Translations under genes and position numbers: made by a program | Shown: in pieces, positions 1 to 14,532 of the stretch | How the letters are laid out: every line of letters starts with the position of its first letter | Numbering within the stretch: the first letter of the stretch is position 1 | NCBI GenBank assembly: GCA_963082975.1 | Contig: OY720350.1 | Coordinates: forward strand, 41,223,851 to 41,287,850 | From: Labia minor | Lineage: Eukaryota; Arthropoda; Insecta; Dermaptera; Spongiphoridae | Reading direction: 5' to 3' | Length of the DNA stretch: 64,000 nucleotides | The notes under the pieces: model-generated | What the model saw: only the letters and a program-made list of their open reading frames with translations | Databases searched by the model: none | What the model was told of the DNA's origin: nothing

Positions 1-1334
1 ATTTGCTTATAATATTGTATTATAAGAAACCTTTATCCTTTTAATTTAATACTTTAATATGATATTAAAAAAAAATAGTAATAATATTAAATTTAATATT
101 TATTTGAAAGAAAAATATATTAATTATAAATTTAATTTTTGAACTAACATTTTAATTAACATAAAACCAGCTTTTATCATTTGATTTAAATTATAGCATT
201 TTATCGATTTATATTTATATTTATACTTATTTCTATATTTAATAAGTAATATTTTTATTCTGTGCTTTTCTTTTTTTTAATAAAAAATTCCAGTAAATTG
301 TTTGGGTTGCTTTAGGGCTGGACGGGCGGCACTCGGCGCCCGTTTTGGTCCTCGTCACCGTTGTTAGCCAGGCGGGTTTGGGAGGTCTGTATTTCAATTT
401 TAATGTGTTCGCGTGTGTTATAATAAAATAAACCCTCACCCTTCAACATTTTCTCTCTCTCTCTAAATACATATACTAATGTATATCTCTCTATCTTTCT
501 ATCTTTTTGTTTGGTTTTCTTTTTTTTTAAAGTTATTCATTATCGTTTGAACTGAAAACAAAGCATGTCTATGTCAAAACATGGACAAAGAATCTGATTT
601 CAATTTCAGATATTTTCTTAACTGAAATAAACAATCCTTTATGCTTTATTATAAAATATTTATATCTAGTTAAATAAACAAATGCTGTGGAATATTATTA
701 CATAAAGCATGGATATTTTGGAAGATAAATATTATTAAAGAAGATTCTAATATTGATCTTGTTAATTTTTTTTATTCAATTGAAAAAAAAAAAAAATCAA
801 AACCCTTATTATCAAAATAGAAATTTTAATTCTAGATAATATTATTAATAAAATAAAATTTTATCATTTTTTTTTTAATATTATTTTATAAATTATTCAC
901 GGGGAGTTTGAATTCAATGTTTTTCTTTAAGAACCGATTCTATCAAGAAATTATTCATATTTAAGACATGTATTTTTATTCATATATATTAAATTAACTC
1001 ATTCAAATATTTATTAAAAAATTATATAAATTAAAAATATTTATAAAAAGTATTAATAATTTTAAAATATATATAATATTTAATTTCTTTTTTCATCACT
1101 TCTTTTTTTATTTTGTCAAATATATTTTCTTTCTGCTCAAGCATGAAAATAATTCTCATACTACTATTAAATATATATACGTAATCTTGTTGTAATTTTT
1201 TTTTTAATTTTTATTTTATTTTGTGTTAACCTTCTAGCTGGTTTTATGTTATGTTTCCTAATTGAATAATCATCAGAATGTAAAAATCCTTTGATTAATT
1301 TTTTAATTCTCTTGTTATTCTTATTATTATTTAG
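1..1334. other. AT-rich intron/flank of the anoctamin gene
   Basis: No exon recognised. It ends in a good acceptor (TTATTATTATTTAG) for the anoctamin exon at 1335, so most or all of it is probably intron. Positions 300-390 are notably GC-richer and CpG-bearing than their surroundings but give no convincing anoctamin peptide in any frame. Confidence 0.6.
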
Positions 1335-1874
1335 GGTACTCTTGAATTGAGTCCGGTGACTGGTCGACTGGAGCCAACTTTTCCCGCTTGGAAACGTTAT
1401 GTATTTCGATATCTAGTCAGTGTCCCAGTTATATTTTTGTGCCTAGTTGTTGTTTTTATTATAATGATCTTCACACTTCAACTACAGGTATGCAATGTTT
1501 TAATTTTTTTAAATTAATTAATTTATTTATATTATCGTAAATTAAATAGATAGATTGCGCTGAAAACAAATCCTATATGCATTAGTTAATTTTAAATATT
1601 TACTAAAAATTTTGAATACATTTACATATACATATACATGAAGAAAATAAAGAAATATACATCATATAAATCATATATGTTTACAAACTAAGATCCCTAA
1701 ATTTTAACAAGAGATATAAATTAATTATTTAACGAAAAAATAATTGGAATTCTTTAGGAAAAGTGTTTTTTTAAATTTTAAACCGAATGACTTAAATTTG
1801 TATAATAATAACAGAATTCTTTTACACAAACAACATAAATTCAAGTGATTATACAAAAATAAGGTCGTTTTAAG

Positions 1875-1909
<35 letters not shown>

Positions 1910-4900
1910 TATTTAACTGCTATGAAGTACATCATATTATCATCATCATTTATAAAAGATTTAAAACTTGAAAAAAAGATAACAATTTACAACAAAGCAA
2001 AACAAAATATAAATTCATTGCAAATAAACTAATCTTCACAGCAGAAATTAACTAAAATAGGGTATAAATAAATAAATATTAAAAAATTAACCTTAAGTTA
2101 AAGATCTTTATCTTTATCATAGATAAGCCCAATATTAAACAATGTAAAATTACTTAAAATATATCTCAAAATTTACTTCTCTTTTTGTTTATGGAAATTA
2201 GTAAGTAATTTATCTTAATTATTAAATAAGATACTAATAATTAATATAACTTTTAATTAAATTATCTTCAAAAAGATATTATATATTGTTTTTTTATGTT
2301 TTAGGAATGGTGGGATCGTCAAATTGATTCTCGTGGTTATTTCTTTTGTCTCAGCTATTTGCCTAAAATATTTTTGGCTATTATTATAACTCTCCTTGAT
2401 GAAGCTTATTACAAAGTAGCTTGTTGGCTTAATGATAAAGGTATGCTTATAAATTTTAATATCATTATAATATTTATTATATTTTTCATAAAAATAAAAT
2501 TGAAAAAAATACAACAAACTATATCGAATTTAAATATCATTTTTTTAATTAATTCAAAACAAAAATTTGAATATAATGATAAAAATTAAATTTATAGTCA
2601 ATGGCCAAAAATCACCAAGAGAATAAAATAAATTGTCATATAGTACAACTTTATTTAGTTTAACATTCCATTCAATCCTTTGATTTAGTTCAATTTTATG
2701 AAGAAATATCGTTAATAAATATCTTTTATCAATGGAATAAAATATAAATAAATATTTATATTTATGATTATAGTATTTAATAGAATTTCACTATATTTTA
2801 GAAAATAATTATCAAGTTCATGGAAATTTTTGTTGTTTTTTTTCTGTTTTATTTTTTTATATGTTTTTTCATTTTATTTATTATGTCTAGTAAAGTGATT
2901 CTCTTGTGTATATTTATTTAACTCAGGTATAGTTAGTGACTAGATTTTTTGTCTTTTTTAATCGTAATCGCTCCACTTAGATATGATAATATCTAACAAG
3001 TTTGTTTTTAAAAATAAAGCCTTCGCGGTGTGATTTCTTTCAATTTCTTTTTAAATGCATGATATCTAATTAAATATAAATATTTATCTTTGAATATTTC
3101 TCTTAAAAATAAATTATATGACATTTTCTTTTTTTTCTTAATATATATACTATATTTATATAGAGCGACTTTAAAAACTTAACAGGACATACCAAGTGCT
3201 TATTTTATTTTATTTCTCTTACTCTCTTTCATTTTCTCTTTTCGTTTATAAATAAATAAATCTATTAATTAAATAATTGATTTAATTATATTTTGATATT
3301 TAATTATATCTATTGACATAGGGTTACCAATAATTAATAAATTTATTAAACTATCTTATCCAATAATTTAGTTAAATTTTTAATTCAAGATTGAATGGTT
3401 ACACAATTTTGGCATGATAGTTTATATTTTAGTCACATGACACAGTGACTTAAATGTAGATGGTTTTGAATGATAATATTTAAGATTTTATTATTAATAT
3501 CATTTTTTATTATTATATTTGTTTTAGAATTCTCACAAAACAATATCATTTTTTAGATTGCTTTGATTAATTTGAATTTGATAAATTAATTTTGAAAAAA
3601 ATGATTTGCATTCCCTTCACAAAGACATCTAATTTTATTTTCTAATAGATTCACCTTTTTTGAATCTTTTGTTTATATTTGTACTTTTATTTATTAATCT
3701 AATAATAATCCATGTCTGATTATATTTGGTAACTCTATGCATAAATTATATACTACCTAAACATGTAAATTAAACTATTTATTTTCATTTGTACTATAGT
3801 GATTATTTACAAAAATGACAATTATAAATCTAAAATTTTCTTCGAGTACGATTATTTTTCTATAGCTTGTTTCTTTGTTTAACCAGAAAACTACAGGCTT
3901 GACACCAAATATGAGAATCATCTAATCGTCAAAGTAGCCTTGGTTTGTATCGAGTTGCTTGCCCTGTATTTTCGTTATCATTTTTCTTTAAAGTTTTGAT
4001 TATTTTATTATTATTATTATAGTATCATCTCTTTTCTATTGATGTTCTATGTATCTGCATCGTGGCTCCGTTCGCTTTAACACAAAAATGCATTTGATGT
4101 TCATATTTATCTCATTCAAACTCTACTTTTTATTTTATGTTTTAATATTTATATTAATTTAAATTTTAATATATCACAGTTTTTATATTTTAAGCAATTA
4201 TTTATTTATTTTGAAATATTATTTAATTATATTATCATTCACTATAGCAAAATATATATCATTTGTTATATAGGTATATACGAGGCATATACCAAAATGG
4301 GAAAATTAAAAATAATAGTAAATATTTTATAAAAATTATTTTATTTTATGCTATAAAAATATTACTATTATGATTAATAATAACCTTAGTAAAGTATTTG
4401 CAATAAATTTTTAATATTATTCAATTTCAAATATTAAAAGGACTAAAAATTAACGATTAAAAAAAAAGTGAGTAGACAAAAGTGGAAGGATTATTGTCTA
4501 ACACCGGTTAGTTTGTTGCATAACTAACAAAAGAATTTTCTTTTATATTAAATAAGCTTCAGACTTCATATATTTTTTCATGTTTTATTTATTTATATAT
4601 TTTTTCTATTAATTCCTGTAAACATTTTCTCGTCACTATAAAACCTGTTTAATTGCAACGTCAAAAATCATATAAAAAATCAATATTAATTTTCTTGTTC
4701 TAATATTAATAGTTCAAATTAGGCTTTGAAGTATAGATACCTATTATCTTAGAATTTTCAATTACATTGGCTATCAATTTATATTATATAATATTCATAT
4801 ATTTATAGTGTGGTTGCTGCGGCCAAGAACTTTCGAGTTCCGTAGAGCCACAGAGATAGATAGATAGATAGATATATTTATATATTGCAATTGTACGATT

Positions 4901-7877
4901 GGTATATATATTTAAAAATTTTATAAAATCAATAAATCAATTAATTTTCAATTCTTAAAAATATCAAATATATATATTTTGCTAATGACATTTTTTATAT
5001 TATATTTAATTTCTTTTATTTATTATTATAGATTATTTAAGAGATTTTTATTTCAATACCAACACTATTTTATTATATAATATTTATATTTATCTAGTAA
5101 TATTTATATAAAGCTTAATATAAATTTATATAAATATACGCTTTAAAATTTTTTTTAAATAAATAGATTTTTTTGTAGATATCATTATTTGTACTAGACA
5201 TACATAACTCTATTTAACTTTAAAATAATTATTTTATTGATAATTAATTAATTTATAAATGTATTAATAAAATGCAAATAATGATTTGTGACATATTTTT
5301 CTTTTATTTATTTAAAAAAAATACTCTATTAATAAATATTATTATTTTTTTTATATTCTTTTTCTTTTCAGTTTCAATTTGTAAATTCGTTTTTATCACT
5401 ATTCTACATTGCCTTCTATTTACAAGATCAAGAAAAATTAAAAGAAGTAAATTATTATTATTTTTATTGTTATTATTAGTGATATGTAAATAATATTTTG
5501 GTATTTCTTTAGCAATTGGCTGCTCTTCTTATTGCTCGACAAGTAATTGGAAATTTAAAAGAGTCAGCACTTCCATATTTACTTGAACAATTACGAATTG
5601 CAAAATTGAGTTTTGATCTATTTGGAGCATTAAGTCCTACGGAGGCTAAAAAATCATTTGTACCTCCTGATGATAAAAAAAATGAAGATCAAGATAAAAC
5701 AAATCAAACTCCACATAATACATCTCCATCGACAACTCCTGGCTCAAATCGAAATGTTAGCCAAGCAGAACTTGAAAGTGCTTTATATAAGGTGGATCTT
5801 GATCCTAATAAATTATTAAATAGATGAACTCTTAATTTCCTAAGTTATTTTGACTTTTATTATATATTTTTTATCATATTAATATATAAATTTACATAGA
5901 ATATAAAAATCATTAATCTTCTTTATTTATGCACCTATAATTTCATCAATTTATAATATAATTTGTTTGTTTATATAGTATGATGGTACATTTGCGGATC
6001 ATCTAGAAATTTTTATCCAACTCGGTTACGTCGTGCTCTTTTCTTCAGCATTCCCTATGGCTGCCTTTTGTGCTCTAATTAATAATCTAATAGAAATACG
6101 CAGTGATGCATTTAAGTTATGTTTCATTTTCCAAAGACCTTTTGGACAACGAGTTTCAAGTATTGGAACTTGGCAGGTAAATAAATAATTTGCTAAGATT
6201 AAGAGATATTATTATATTATTATACTCTTTAATTATATATTTTTAATATAGTTTATTTATATTTATGATATTTTATATAAATTTTTAATAATATATATAT
6301 GTATATATTAATATATATTAATTTTATTATTTAGAATGCAATGGAAGTGATGGGACTTATTGCAGTACTGGTTAATTGCGCTTTAATTGGGCTTTCTGGG
6401 CAAGTGCATCGTATGTTTCCAGAAATGTCAACAACCCAAACAATATTATTAATTGTGGCTCTAGAGGTTTGTATATGAGTATATTCTGTATATTTGTAAG
6501 AAATAGAATCTTTAAATTAAAACATTTGGTAGAGACTTATGAAACATATATGTTTAACCTTAATTATAATATAATTTATTTAATACTTTCATAATGCATA
6601 TTTAATATCGGAAGTAATTTTATTTATTTAATAATAATTTTTCTAAATACATTTTTTAAAAATAACAATAAATTTATTCTTAAAATGAATTTATTAAGAT
6701 TTGCTATTTTATTTTTCAGCATATAATGCTTATCCTTCGTTTTATCATTACTTGTGCCATTCCTGATCTACCTGAATGGGTTGCAACGGAAATGGCAAAA
6801 GTAGAATTTGCAAGACGAGAAGCTTGGCGACGTCTTTCATCTACTACACCGAATTCAGCTGGCTTTCAAGGAACAGCAACTGGAACTCCTCTTACACCTG
6901 CCACTCCTCTAAACTCCTCCCAGGAAGAACCTCCAGGATTAATTATTGGTCGATTTGTTGTCTCGCCAACATCTGAAGAAGAGGATAAACAACAGGCATC
7001 AAATGTACCAGAAGAACCTATAGCATCAACCCCAGGCGCAACAATTATTACCACACCAGTTTCAATAACGAAATCTGAAGAAATCCAGGACCCTCTTCCG
7101 TCCCCTCCAAGCTCCCCTCCACCTACTGGAACCACACCCACTGGACCGCTATCTACAAGTTTACCAAAACTTGGTGGTGCTACGAGCAGACCATCCAAGC
7201 CTGCTCCAAGGGAATGGTTGGGTGCTGAGGGTGAAGCATTGGGTTATCACTTAACTATTGGCCCTCATGGTGTTGATTGGGTTCGTGGCGCAGTTGGACG
7301 AAAAGGGAGTCAACCAGAAATGGGTAGCGGACCTGCAGAGGAGCTTGCCACTCGAAGAAGCACCGATTGTCTGGCTGCATCATCTGATTCCGATCTACTT
7401 CGATCAGCACCACCATGGGCACCCGCACAGGCAAGGACCAAATTCAGATTTTCCCCCGATAAAGATAAATCGAAACCAGAGCCAGTGGCCCAACAACCAG
7501 TCCCGACAACATCCTTATCAGATTCAAGTAGAACTGTATCAAGCCAAGAAGATGAGGCCTCCAGCGCACAAGCTAAAGCAGAAGAACTTGCTGCAAAAAA
7601 AACTCGTGTTAAACAGAGTCTAATGAAACGGGCCCGAAGTGTAGCCATATTTTCTTTGAAATTGAAAGAAAGACGGGCGAGAGAAGCTCAAGCAAAAGAA
7701 GCGAAAGAAGCTCAAGCTGCCCAAGCAAAGGAGGAGAAGGCTTTGGCCAGGGAAGCCCAAGCTCGATGGGGCCAAGGAGCAACCAATGTTGGCGGCGAAC
7801 TTTCTTGTATTCCTATAGAAAAACTTATATCGGTTGATGATGTCCGATTGGATAGCCAACGGCGAAAAAACCTCTAG
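1335..7877 (+). CDS. ANO8: Anoctamin-8 (TMEM16H) homologue, C-terminal 728 residues, 5' truncated by window
   Basis: Exons read from the sequence: 1335-1487, 2305-2440, 3887-3942, 5372-5446, 5513-5791, 5979-6176, 6335-6466, 6720-7877 (stop TAG). All phases join cleanly. Recognisable ANO8 blocks are SPVTGRLEP and FPAWKRYVFRYLVSVPV (exon 1), DEAYYKVACWLND (2), NYRLDTKYENHLIVKV (3), FQFVNSFLSLFYIAFYL (4), the loop ending SQAELES (5), QLGYVVLFSSAFP and NNLIEIRSDAFKL (6), and AIPDLPEWVATEMAKVEF (8). NNLIEIRSDA keeps the Glu and Asp that bind Ca2+ in TM8 of the TMEM16 family. DHLE before QLGYV corresponds to the TM7 acidic pair. Known role of the family: ER-plasma membrane tether and possible lipid/ion transporter. 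The last exon adds a long Pro/Ser/Thr-rich, then Ala/Lys/Glu-rich coiled-coil-like cytosolic tail. Donors after exons 3, 5 and 7 are weak (GTTTGT, GTGGAT, GTTTGT). N-terminal exons must lie left of position 1. The intron 3943-5371 holds a LINE tail fragment. Confidence 0.93.
4809..4874 (+). mobile_element. RTE-like LINE 3'-terminal fragment with (GATA)n tail
   Basis: This fragment sits in the anoctamin intron 3943-5371. It encodes the end of a LINE ORF2 (VVAAAKNFRVP then stop) and runs into a tract of five to six GATA units. The same stretch recurs at 18385-18450 and 48661-48720 (both reversed) and at 26853-27035. It is a short 5'-truncated insertion. Confidence 0.75.
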
Positions 7878-8115
7878 CAATCTCATTAACTTATCAAAAT
7901 ATTAAAAAAAAAAATTTAAGTCACTAATGGATTTGGAGACAATCGGGTAAATATTCATTCCATTGAAATAACTTTTTTTAAAATTATTTAATGATTTTTT
8001 ATAGCTATTAAAAATAGTGGAAAGTATTTTCTATTTATATTAAAATTAATATATATATATAAAGAAAAAGGTTGGTCACCCTAGATCAGATTTTTACAAT
8101 ATTTAGAATTAGTAT

Positions 8116-8121
8116 TAAAAT
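8116..8121 (+). terminator. Possible polyadenylation signal of the anoctamin gene
   Basis: An AATAAA hexamer about 240 bp after the stop codon. In DNA this AT-rich the motif is weak evidence on its own. Confidence 0.3.
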
Positions 8122-8978
8122 AAAAAAACAATTAAATATAATATTTTTAACATAAATTTAACATTTAAAATATTGAATCATATTATTAAAATGTTAAATT
8201 TTTAATCATCAATGTTTTTTTAGAAATTTCATCAATTCACATAACGTTCCTAATTGTAAATGTTTTTAAAACTATTTCAATTTAAAGAATCAAATCTAAA
8301 TAATTAGTTTATAAATATCTAGATTTAAATATTTATATTAATTAACAATTAAATTAACTATTTTTTTTAGTCATTGAATTGTTATTTCATATATATGTGT
8401 GTACAATAAATTATTAGACCGAAAATAGGAATTATTTAATACTTTCCACTATTTTACAATTCATTATAATTATACTTCATTTTTTGTTATGTTAATTTCT
8501 CTATAATACGGTAAAATGAAATTACACAAGTAGATTATTATTATATTTTTTTTAATTTTCTGTGACTATTTTCAAATGTGAAACATGTTCGATTGTGGAG
8601 TCTGAAACCTCAATTAGGCTTTATACACATACATCTCTTCTTTTTAATTAAAATTTCATACTAGTTCTCTAAAATTGTAGGGGCTTCCATCAGGATTTTG
8701 AATATACATTGTAAAATGTTTTATATTCATTACTACTAAAGATAATAATAGGTAGAGTCGAATTAAAGATATCGAAAAGGTTAAATGATTGATTAATGGT
8801 CGCAGAAATTTTAATTAAATAAAAATCATTTACACATTGAATTTATTTAAAGTAATTCATTTAAGGTCAGAAACATTTACTAAAATATAGAAATTATAGA
8901 TAGAATTATTTAATAAAATCTATACAACTAGGTGGTGAAATTAACAAGTAGATAAGATCTGATTAAACTTTTAAATAG

Positions 8979-9029
<51 letters not shown>

Positions 9030-12000
9030 CTCAATATCATAAACTATGAATTTATTAGACATTTTTAACATTTCTTAATAGATTTGATTCTTAAATCAAT
9101 GAAATTGAATTGAAAATCGTATTTTAATTTATCAAAGATTATAAAAATAGTTTAAAATTTCTATATAAGGGAGGAATTAAGTCTGAAACTGTAAAACATT
9201 CCCCCATTAGTTAGTATATATATTTTTAAAATTATATTAAAATAATATTTCTGTATATAAACTTCTCCGAATCCATAACTGACTAGTTGTTTTAATGAAT
9301 TTAATCATTTTTTTTATTTATTATTTTTACACAAAGATCAATTTATATTTTTTTCATTTTATATTTATACAATATATATGATATTTTCTTTAATAATCTT
9401 TAATCGTATATTTCAAAAGTAATAATATAGCAATACATATTAAAATAAGATAGTATTTTATAGTAGTGATGTTATGAAAAAAGTAAAAAAAAAACAAAAA
9501 AACTGGACCTATAAAAAAAGACAACTCGATAATATTATTAATGGCTTACATATAAAAAAATATAAATTTAATCTTTTAAAAATATCTATAGATGGTAGCT
9601 GGAGAGATGTTGCTCATTGCCTGCCTAAATAAAATTTGAAAAAATAAAAAACAAAATAGAAAAAAAATTAAAAGAATTAATTCAACAGGATAAGAGCTGA
9701 ATAGAGATAACTTGAATTTGTAATAATTTACATAATTTATTTTGAATTAATTGAAGGGGATGAAGGGGATCGAAGGCTAAAGGGAAAGTAAGTGTGATGA
9801 ATTCTTATTATATACATAAATATTTAAGTAATATAAATCAGAGAGAGTAAGTTAATAATTTATTTATATTTATATATGTTTTATACTTTTATTTGATTAA
9901 TATAACCTGCATAATTATCATCACATTTAAATTAGAACTATCAATATTTTTATAAAATATTCAAGATTAATTTATATTCAATTTGTATATTAATTTATGG
10001 TCTTATCCTGTATTTCTCTCTTTTTAATTTTGATTCTATTTGTATAATCCACCCAATAAAAAAAAAGTAAAAAAAGAAAAAAAAAACGAAAACAAAAATA
10101 AAAAGAAAAAAAATTATGATAAGATTTAAAACGATATAAAAGATATTTTTTTACTATATAAATATTTCATATTATCTTTATATATATATATGTGTCTGTA
10201 TATATTAAATATACGTATATGAATTTAAATATAGAATATAAAATATAATTCAAAATTCTTGAAAAAAAGGAATAAATATCAAAAAAAGAAAAAAGAAAAT
10301 GTTTTCCTGTCCATTTGAAAAAATACGTAAACAAATGCTTATGCAATTTTATCAAGTAACATCCAGCTACCGATTAGAGAAGGTGAAACATTTACATATT
10401 TATTTATTAATACTCTTAATGCTCTACTTGTAACTATAGATTAGGTTTGAATTCTTTTTGAAAATTCTAATTCATTCAATTTTAATGGATTTTAATTTTT
10501 ATACAATTGAATTTATATCATCTTCAAATTAATTATATATATTTATGCATTTTTTTATTTTCATTATCAACATAGTTGTCATTATTATCAAAATCACTTT
10601 ACCGTTTTTATGGAAATAAAATTTAATAAAACGTTCATCATTTAAAAAAACCAAAGAATTATTTTTAAATGTGCCAAAGTTAATTTGATATTTTTACAAG
10701 ATATTTATTTTTTTAAATATTCATATATTATATTCCTATGTATATAAGTCTATCAAAATATTAATATTAATTCATTAGTCATTTTAATTAATATTATTAT
10801 TTATCTTTTATTATTTCATTCATTTATCTTTAATTATTATTATTTAAATCTTACTAATTATAATTTAATATTATATAATATATTTATGATGATAAATATT
10901 TTAGAATTTTTAAATAAATATCTCTTCAAATCACTACTTAATTTTTTTAGAAATAATTTATTCTTTTAATAGATAATAATAGGATTTTTTTATGTATTTA
11001 TTATTTTTATATATTAATTTATTCTTATTTATAATAGTTGACCCTATCATTTAAATTTAAACATTTTTGTGGTTTGAATTAATTTTAATTTCCTTACCTT
11101 TATACATTAAATTAATAACTTTCTTACATTCCATTTTAATATTTATTAACATATACTAACATTTTAAGATTTCTAAAATTAATTTATTTCTATATAAATT
11201 AATTATTCTTTTCATTTATATTTTCATCCCTATTTCTTTAGTTTAAAGTGAATATTAAATAAAAAAAATTCACCTAAATACTATACCTTGCACATATTGC
11301 TAATAAATGGACATTAAGAAGGGTAAATTTTGTATATAATGGAAATGTAACTTCAGATTTTATAGTATACTCTTTTCTTTATTATGTATATTATGTTCAA
11401 ATATCTAAAAAGCTTATCAATATTTTAAAATAATATTATTCAAGTATATATGATTTGAAGATGATGGTTTGTTTATAGACCTATGTTTAAATTAAAATCC
11501 AAATAGAAATTGTATTGAACTTTACACTAAACAGAGTTAAATAAAAAATACTTACTAATAGTTAATTTAATAAGAAGTATAAAATTAAAATAATAGTCCA
11601 ATAGAATATTAAAAAAAAACATTAACGCCTTTAATAATAATATTAATATTAATACTAATATAAATACAATTAAAAATATTAGTTATATTGAGATGAAATA
11701 ATCTTTTATTTATTTGCCAATTTATTAAAAAGATTTTAAAAAATTAATGTATGTGTTATGTTTTTCTAGGGAATTAGAAAAATTGATTAAAAGTTCCGAT
11801 TTGTTATTATTATATAAAGAAAGTAAAAAAAAAATAAATATAATAAATTTTATTTAGTTTAAATAATGAATAGATCCACAGAATATATATATTATGCAAA
11901 GGCAAGACTCATAGTTTACTTTAAGATAAACTGAAAAAGACTAAAAAAAATCCTGAATTTTAGGCAAAATGTCCGAAAAATTTGAAAACTTTTTATAAGT

Positions 12001-13845
12001 TGAAACTCGAAATCTGAATTGACAAATATTAAGCCATGATATGAAAAAAATAAATATCAAATTTACTTCAGCATTATATTCTGATAACATCAAAGATATA
12101 AAAAAAATTAAAATTCGAATTATTAAAAAATCGTGATTAAATATTTTTATAATTAGTTGTAATAAAGTAAAAAAAAAATAATAGATTTAAATTAAAATCT
12201 AGTTTAATTAAAGATGAAATATAGCAAAAATGAACTTTTAAATATTATACATACTATTGATTTATTTGAACAACAATGAGCTTTTTTAGAACAATTAGTG
12301 TTGTTCTAATAGAGAATTGATCATAGATACTAAAATTTAAACATATGGCAATTACACATATATAAATTTAGCTTCTCAGATTTCATGAGTTTCAACAATT
12401 TAATAAGATTTGAATTTAATAATTTATGTATCTACTTTTTTTTTAATTTTTGATAAATAATGAAACATTTTTTTTTTCCACTAATTTCCAACCCACATCA
12501 AAAGCCTTATAGTAGGGTAATTAGATCTAAAAATATGGAAATATATTTTAATTTTAGTATTGAATATTTATAATTAATTCTATAATATATTATATTTTTC
12601 AGATTTTGTTCTAAACTATTTTGTTACAATCATTTAACATATTTATATTATTAAGTTTATTTCATATTAGTTAAAAATAATAAAATATTTTTGTTGTGAT
12701 TTATGATACATTAATAATTGTAAACTGAGTCTTACCTATTTTGATTTATATTACTTTTTAAATATCTCTAACTATTTATTGTGAATTTGTTATATTTATA
12801 TATAATTTTAATTAATTATGAATTAAATACTTAAACGAAAAAAGACCTTTTTAATGTAGAAGTGATATAATTATTAATATTATTATATTTTCCGTCATAT
12901 ATTAATATAATAATACTAATAAAATTAAAAATATAGGATTGAATGAACTGACCTAATGTAATTTGCATTTGAATCCTGCTCAGCTTTCAATGTTAGTGTT
13001 GGAATTATAAAATCAGTCAAGGTATTATTTATTGATTAAAAATATGACTATTGTACTATGTAAAAATTCACGCTCTAACTACACAACATTCACAATCTCA
13101 CACCTACACAGTTAAAAAGAGACAAACGAAGAATGAAAGAATGTATGAGTTTAAATAACGCAAAACTACAAATGCAAATAACTTGTTGATTTTTTTGTCA
13201 ATTTGCAAAGCCTATTATTCTCAATGATTGAATATAAAATTGAAGAATATCCTTTTTTTTGTTGAGCTTTTCAGGAAAAACAAAACTAATGCTAATAGTT
13301 GTTGTTGATCAATGCTATATAAAATAATATTAATAATAATATATTTTATTGTCAAAGTGCCTATTGGGTAATTCAATATTTCAGTTATTGCAAATAAATA
13401 CATGTTGATTGATGATATTATATTTTGTCTTTAATTTTTTTTAATATTCACTTACTAAATCAATTGTTTTTTTATAGTGAAACTAAATAATAATGTGGTA
13501 AGTAAATTGAGTTAAAAAAATATTTGTTCTCTTTCATCATTAGAAAAAATTAAATCAATATTTGATGAAACAAAAAGATTAAATTTGAATTATAGATATA
13601 AAGAAAATGTTTTAAATTAATTTAGAATAACTTAGAAAACATAGTTAGCAACTCTAGTCATTTAAATTGAAATAATATTTCTAACTTTCCGCTAAATATA
13701 TTTATTTATTTTCATAACTTATAAGTTGTTTAAGTGCTACTTAAACGTTTAATTCTTGAGAATTTCTATGGTTTTCATGATGTTGTTTAATGAATTGAAA
13801 AACATTTGATTTTTTTTATCTTAAGAGAATTTTTCTTCTAATCAG
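8122..13845. other. AT-rich intergenic region, nothing recognised
   Basis: I see no coding pattern, RNA gene or known transposon here. There is a long (TA)n tract at about 8986-9020 and A-rich low-complexity sequence at about 10050-10110. It may include introns or 5' exons of the gene whose exon lies at 13846, but I could not identify any. Confidence 0.5.
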
Positions 13846-14452
13846 GATGTGTTCTATGTTAGAATCATCATTTTATAGATATTTCCAACCACCATCTATC
13901 TCTGAAGTTTTTCAAATTCAACCACCCGTTGATTTATCCATAATTGAATATAAATTAATGCGACCAGATCATCATCAAGAATTTTTTGAAGCTTCTATGC
14001 AATTTCTTGCTTTGATATTACAAAAACGTAAAATTCAACCTCCACCTAATAAAATAGATTGTATGCCAAAACGTCGATCATCTAAATTGAATAATGTATT
14101 TCGATTAATGATTGAAACATTGAAAAAAACAAAATCTTCAAAAACACATATCGAGAATGAAATTAATAAAAAAAATCAAATAAAACCAATACGTCGGTAC
14201 CAAGCATCAAGTTTACCTTCATCATTTTATTTGGAAAATTCAATGATTGATCCTAAACGAAGGTTGACTCTTATGTTGCAAAACTTGATTCTGGGTTCTA
14301 ACAATTTTTCACCCTTTAGCCAAGATAATAATATATTTGAATATCAGCATTCAACATCTAAAATAAGAAATGTTAAGCCTTCCCTATCAAAATTAAGTGT
14401 TATTGATGGTATCTCTCAAATTAGCGATGATGAATCATCAAAAATTTATTAA
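13846..14452 (+). CDS. Unidentified protein or terminal coding exon, 201 aa from first ATG
   Basis: An open frame runs from ATG 13847 to TAA 14452, much longer than chance predicts in this AT-rich DNA. It is preceded directly by a strong polypyrimidine tract and acceptor (TTCTTCTAATCAG) at 13845, so it is probably the last exon of a spliced gene, or has a spliced 5' UTR. The product is hydrophilic and basic with no membrane segment. It contains a Pro-rich start (FQPPSISEVFQIQPPVD), a helical stretch (EFFEASMQFLALILQKRK), Lys/Arg-rich blocks (MPKRRSSKLNN, KKTKSSK, DPKRRLTLML) and an acidic end (ISDDESSKIY). No family recognised. AATAAA lies just after the stop. Upstream exons were not found. 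Confidence 0.6.
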
Positions 14453-14453
14453 T

Positions 14454-14459
14454 AAATAA
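14454..14459 (+). terminator. Poly(A) signal for the 13846 gene
   Basis: AATAAA follows the stop by a few bases, and a second AATAAA overlaps it a few bases on. The converging ChaC gene ends about 90 bp further right. Confidence 0.4.
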
Positions 14460-14532
14460 AATAAATTGCTTTCTTTTTTAAATACATTTTGCTTTATTTA
14501 TTTCATTTTTAGTATAAAGAAGAAAATATATT

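Noticed and set aside
6866-7198. Open frames overlapping the last anoctamin exon on both strands
   Set aside because: They are shadows of exon 8, which is supported by ANO8 homology and intron phases.
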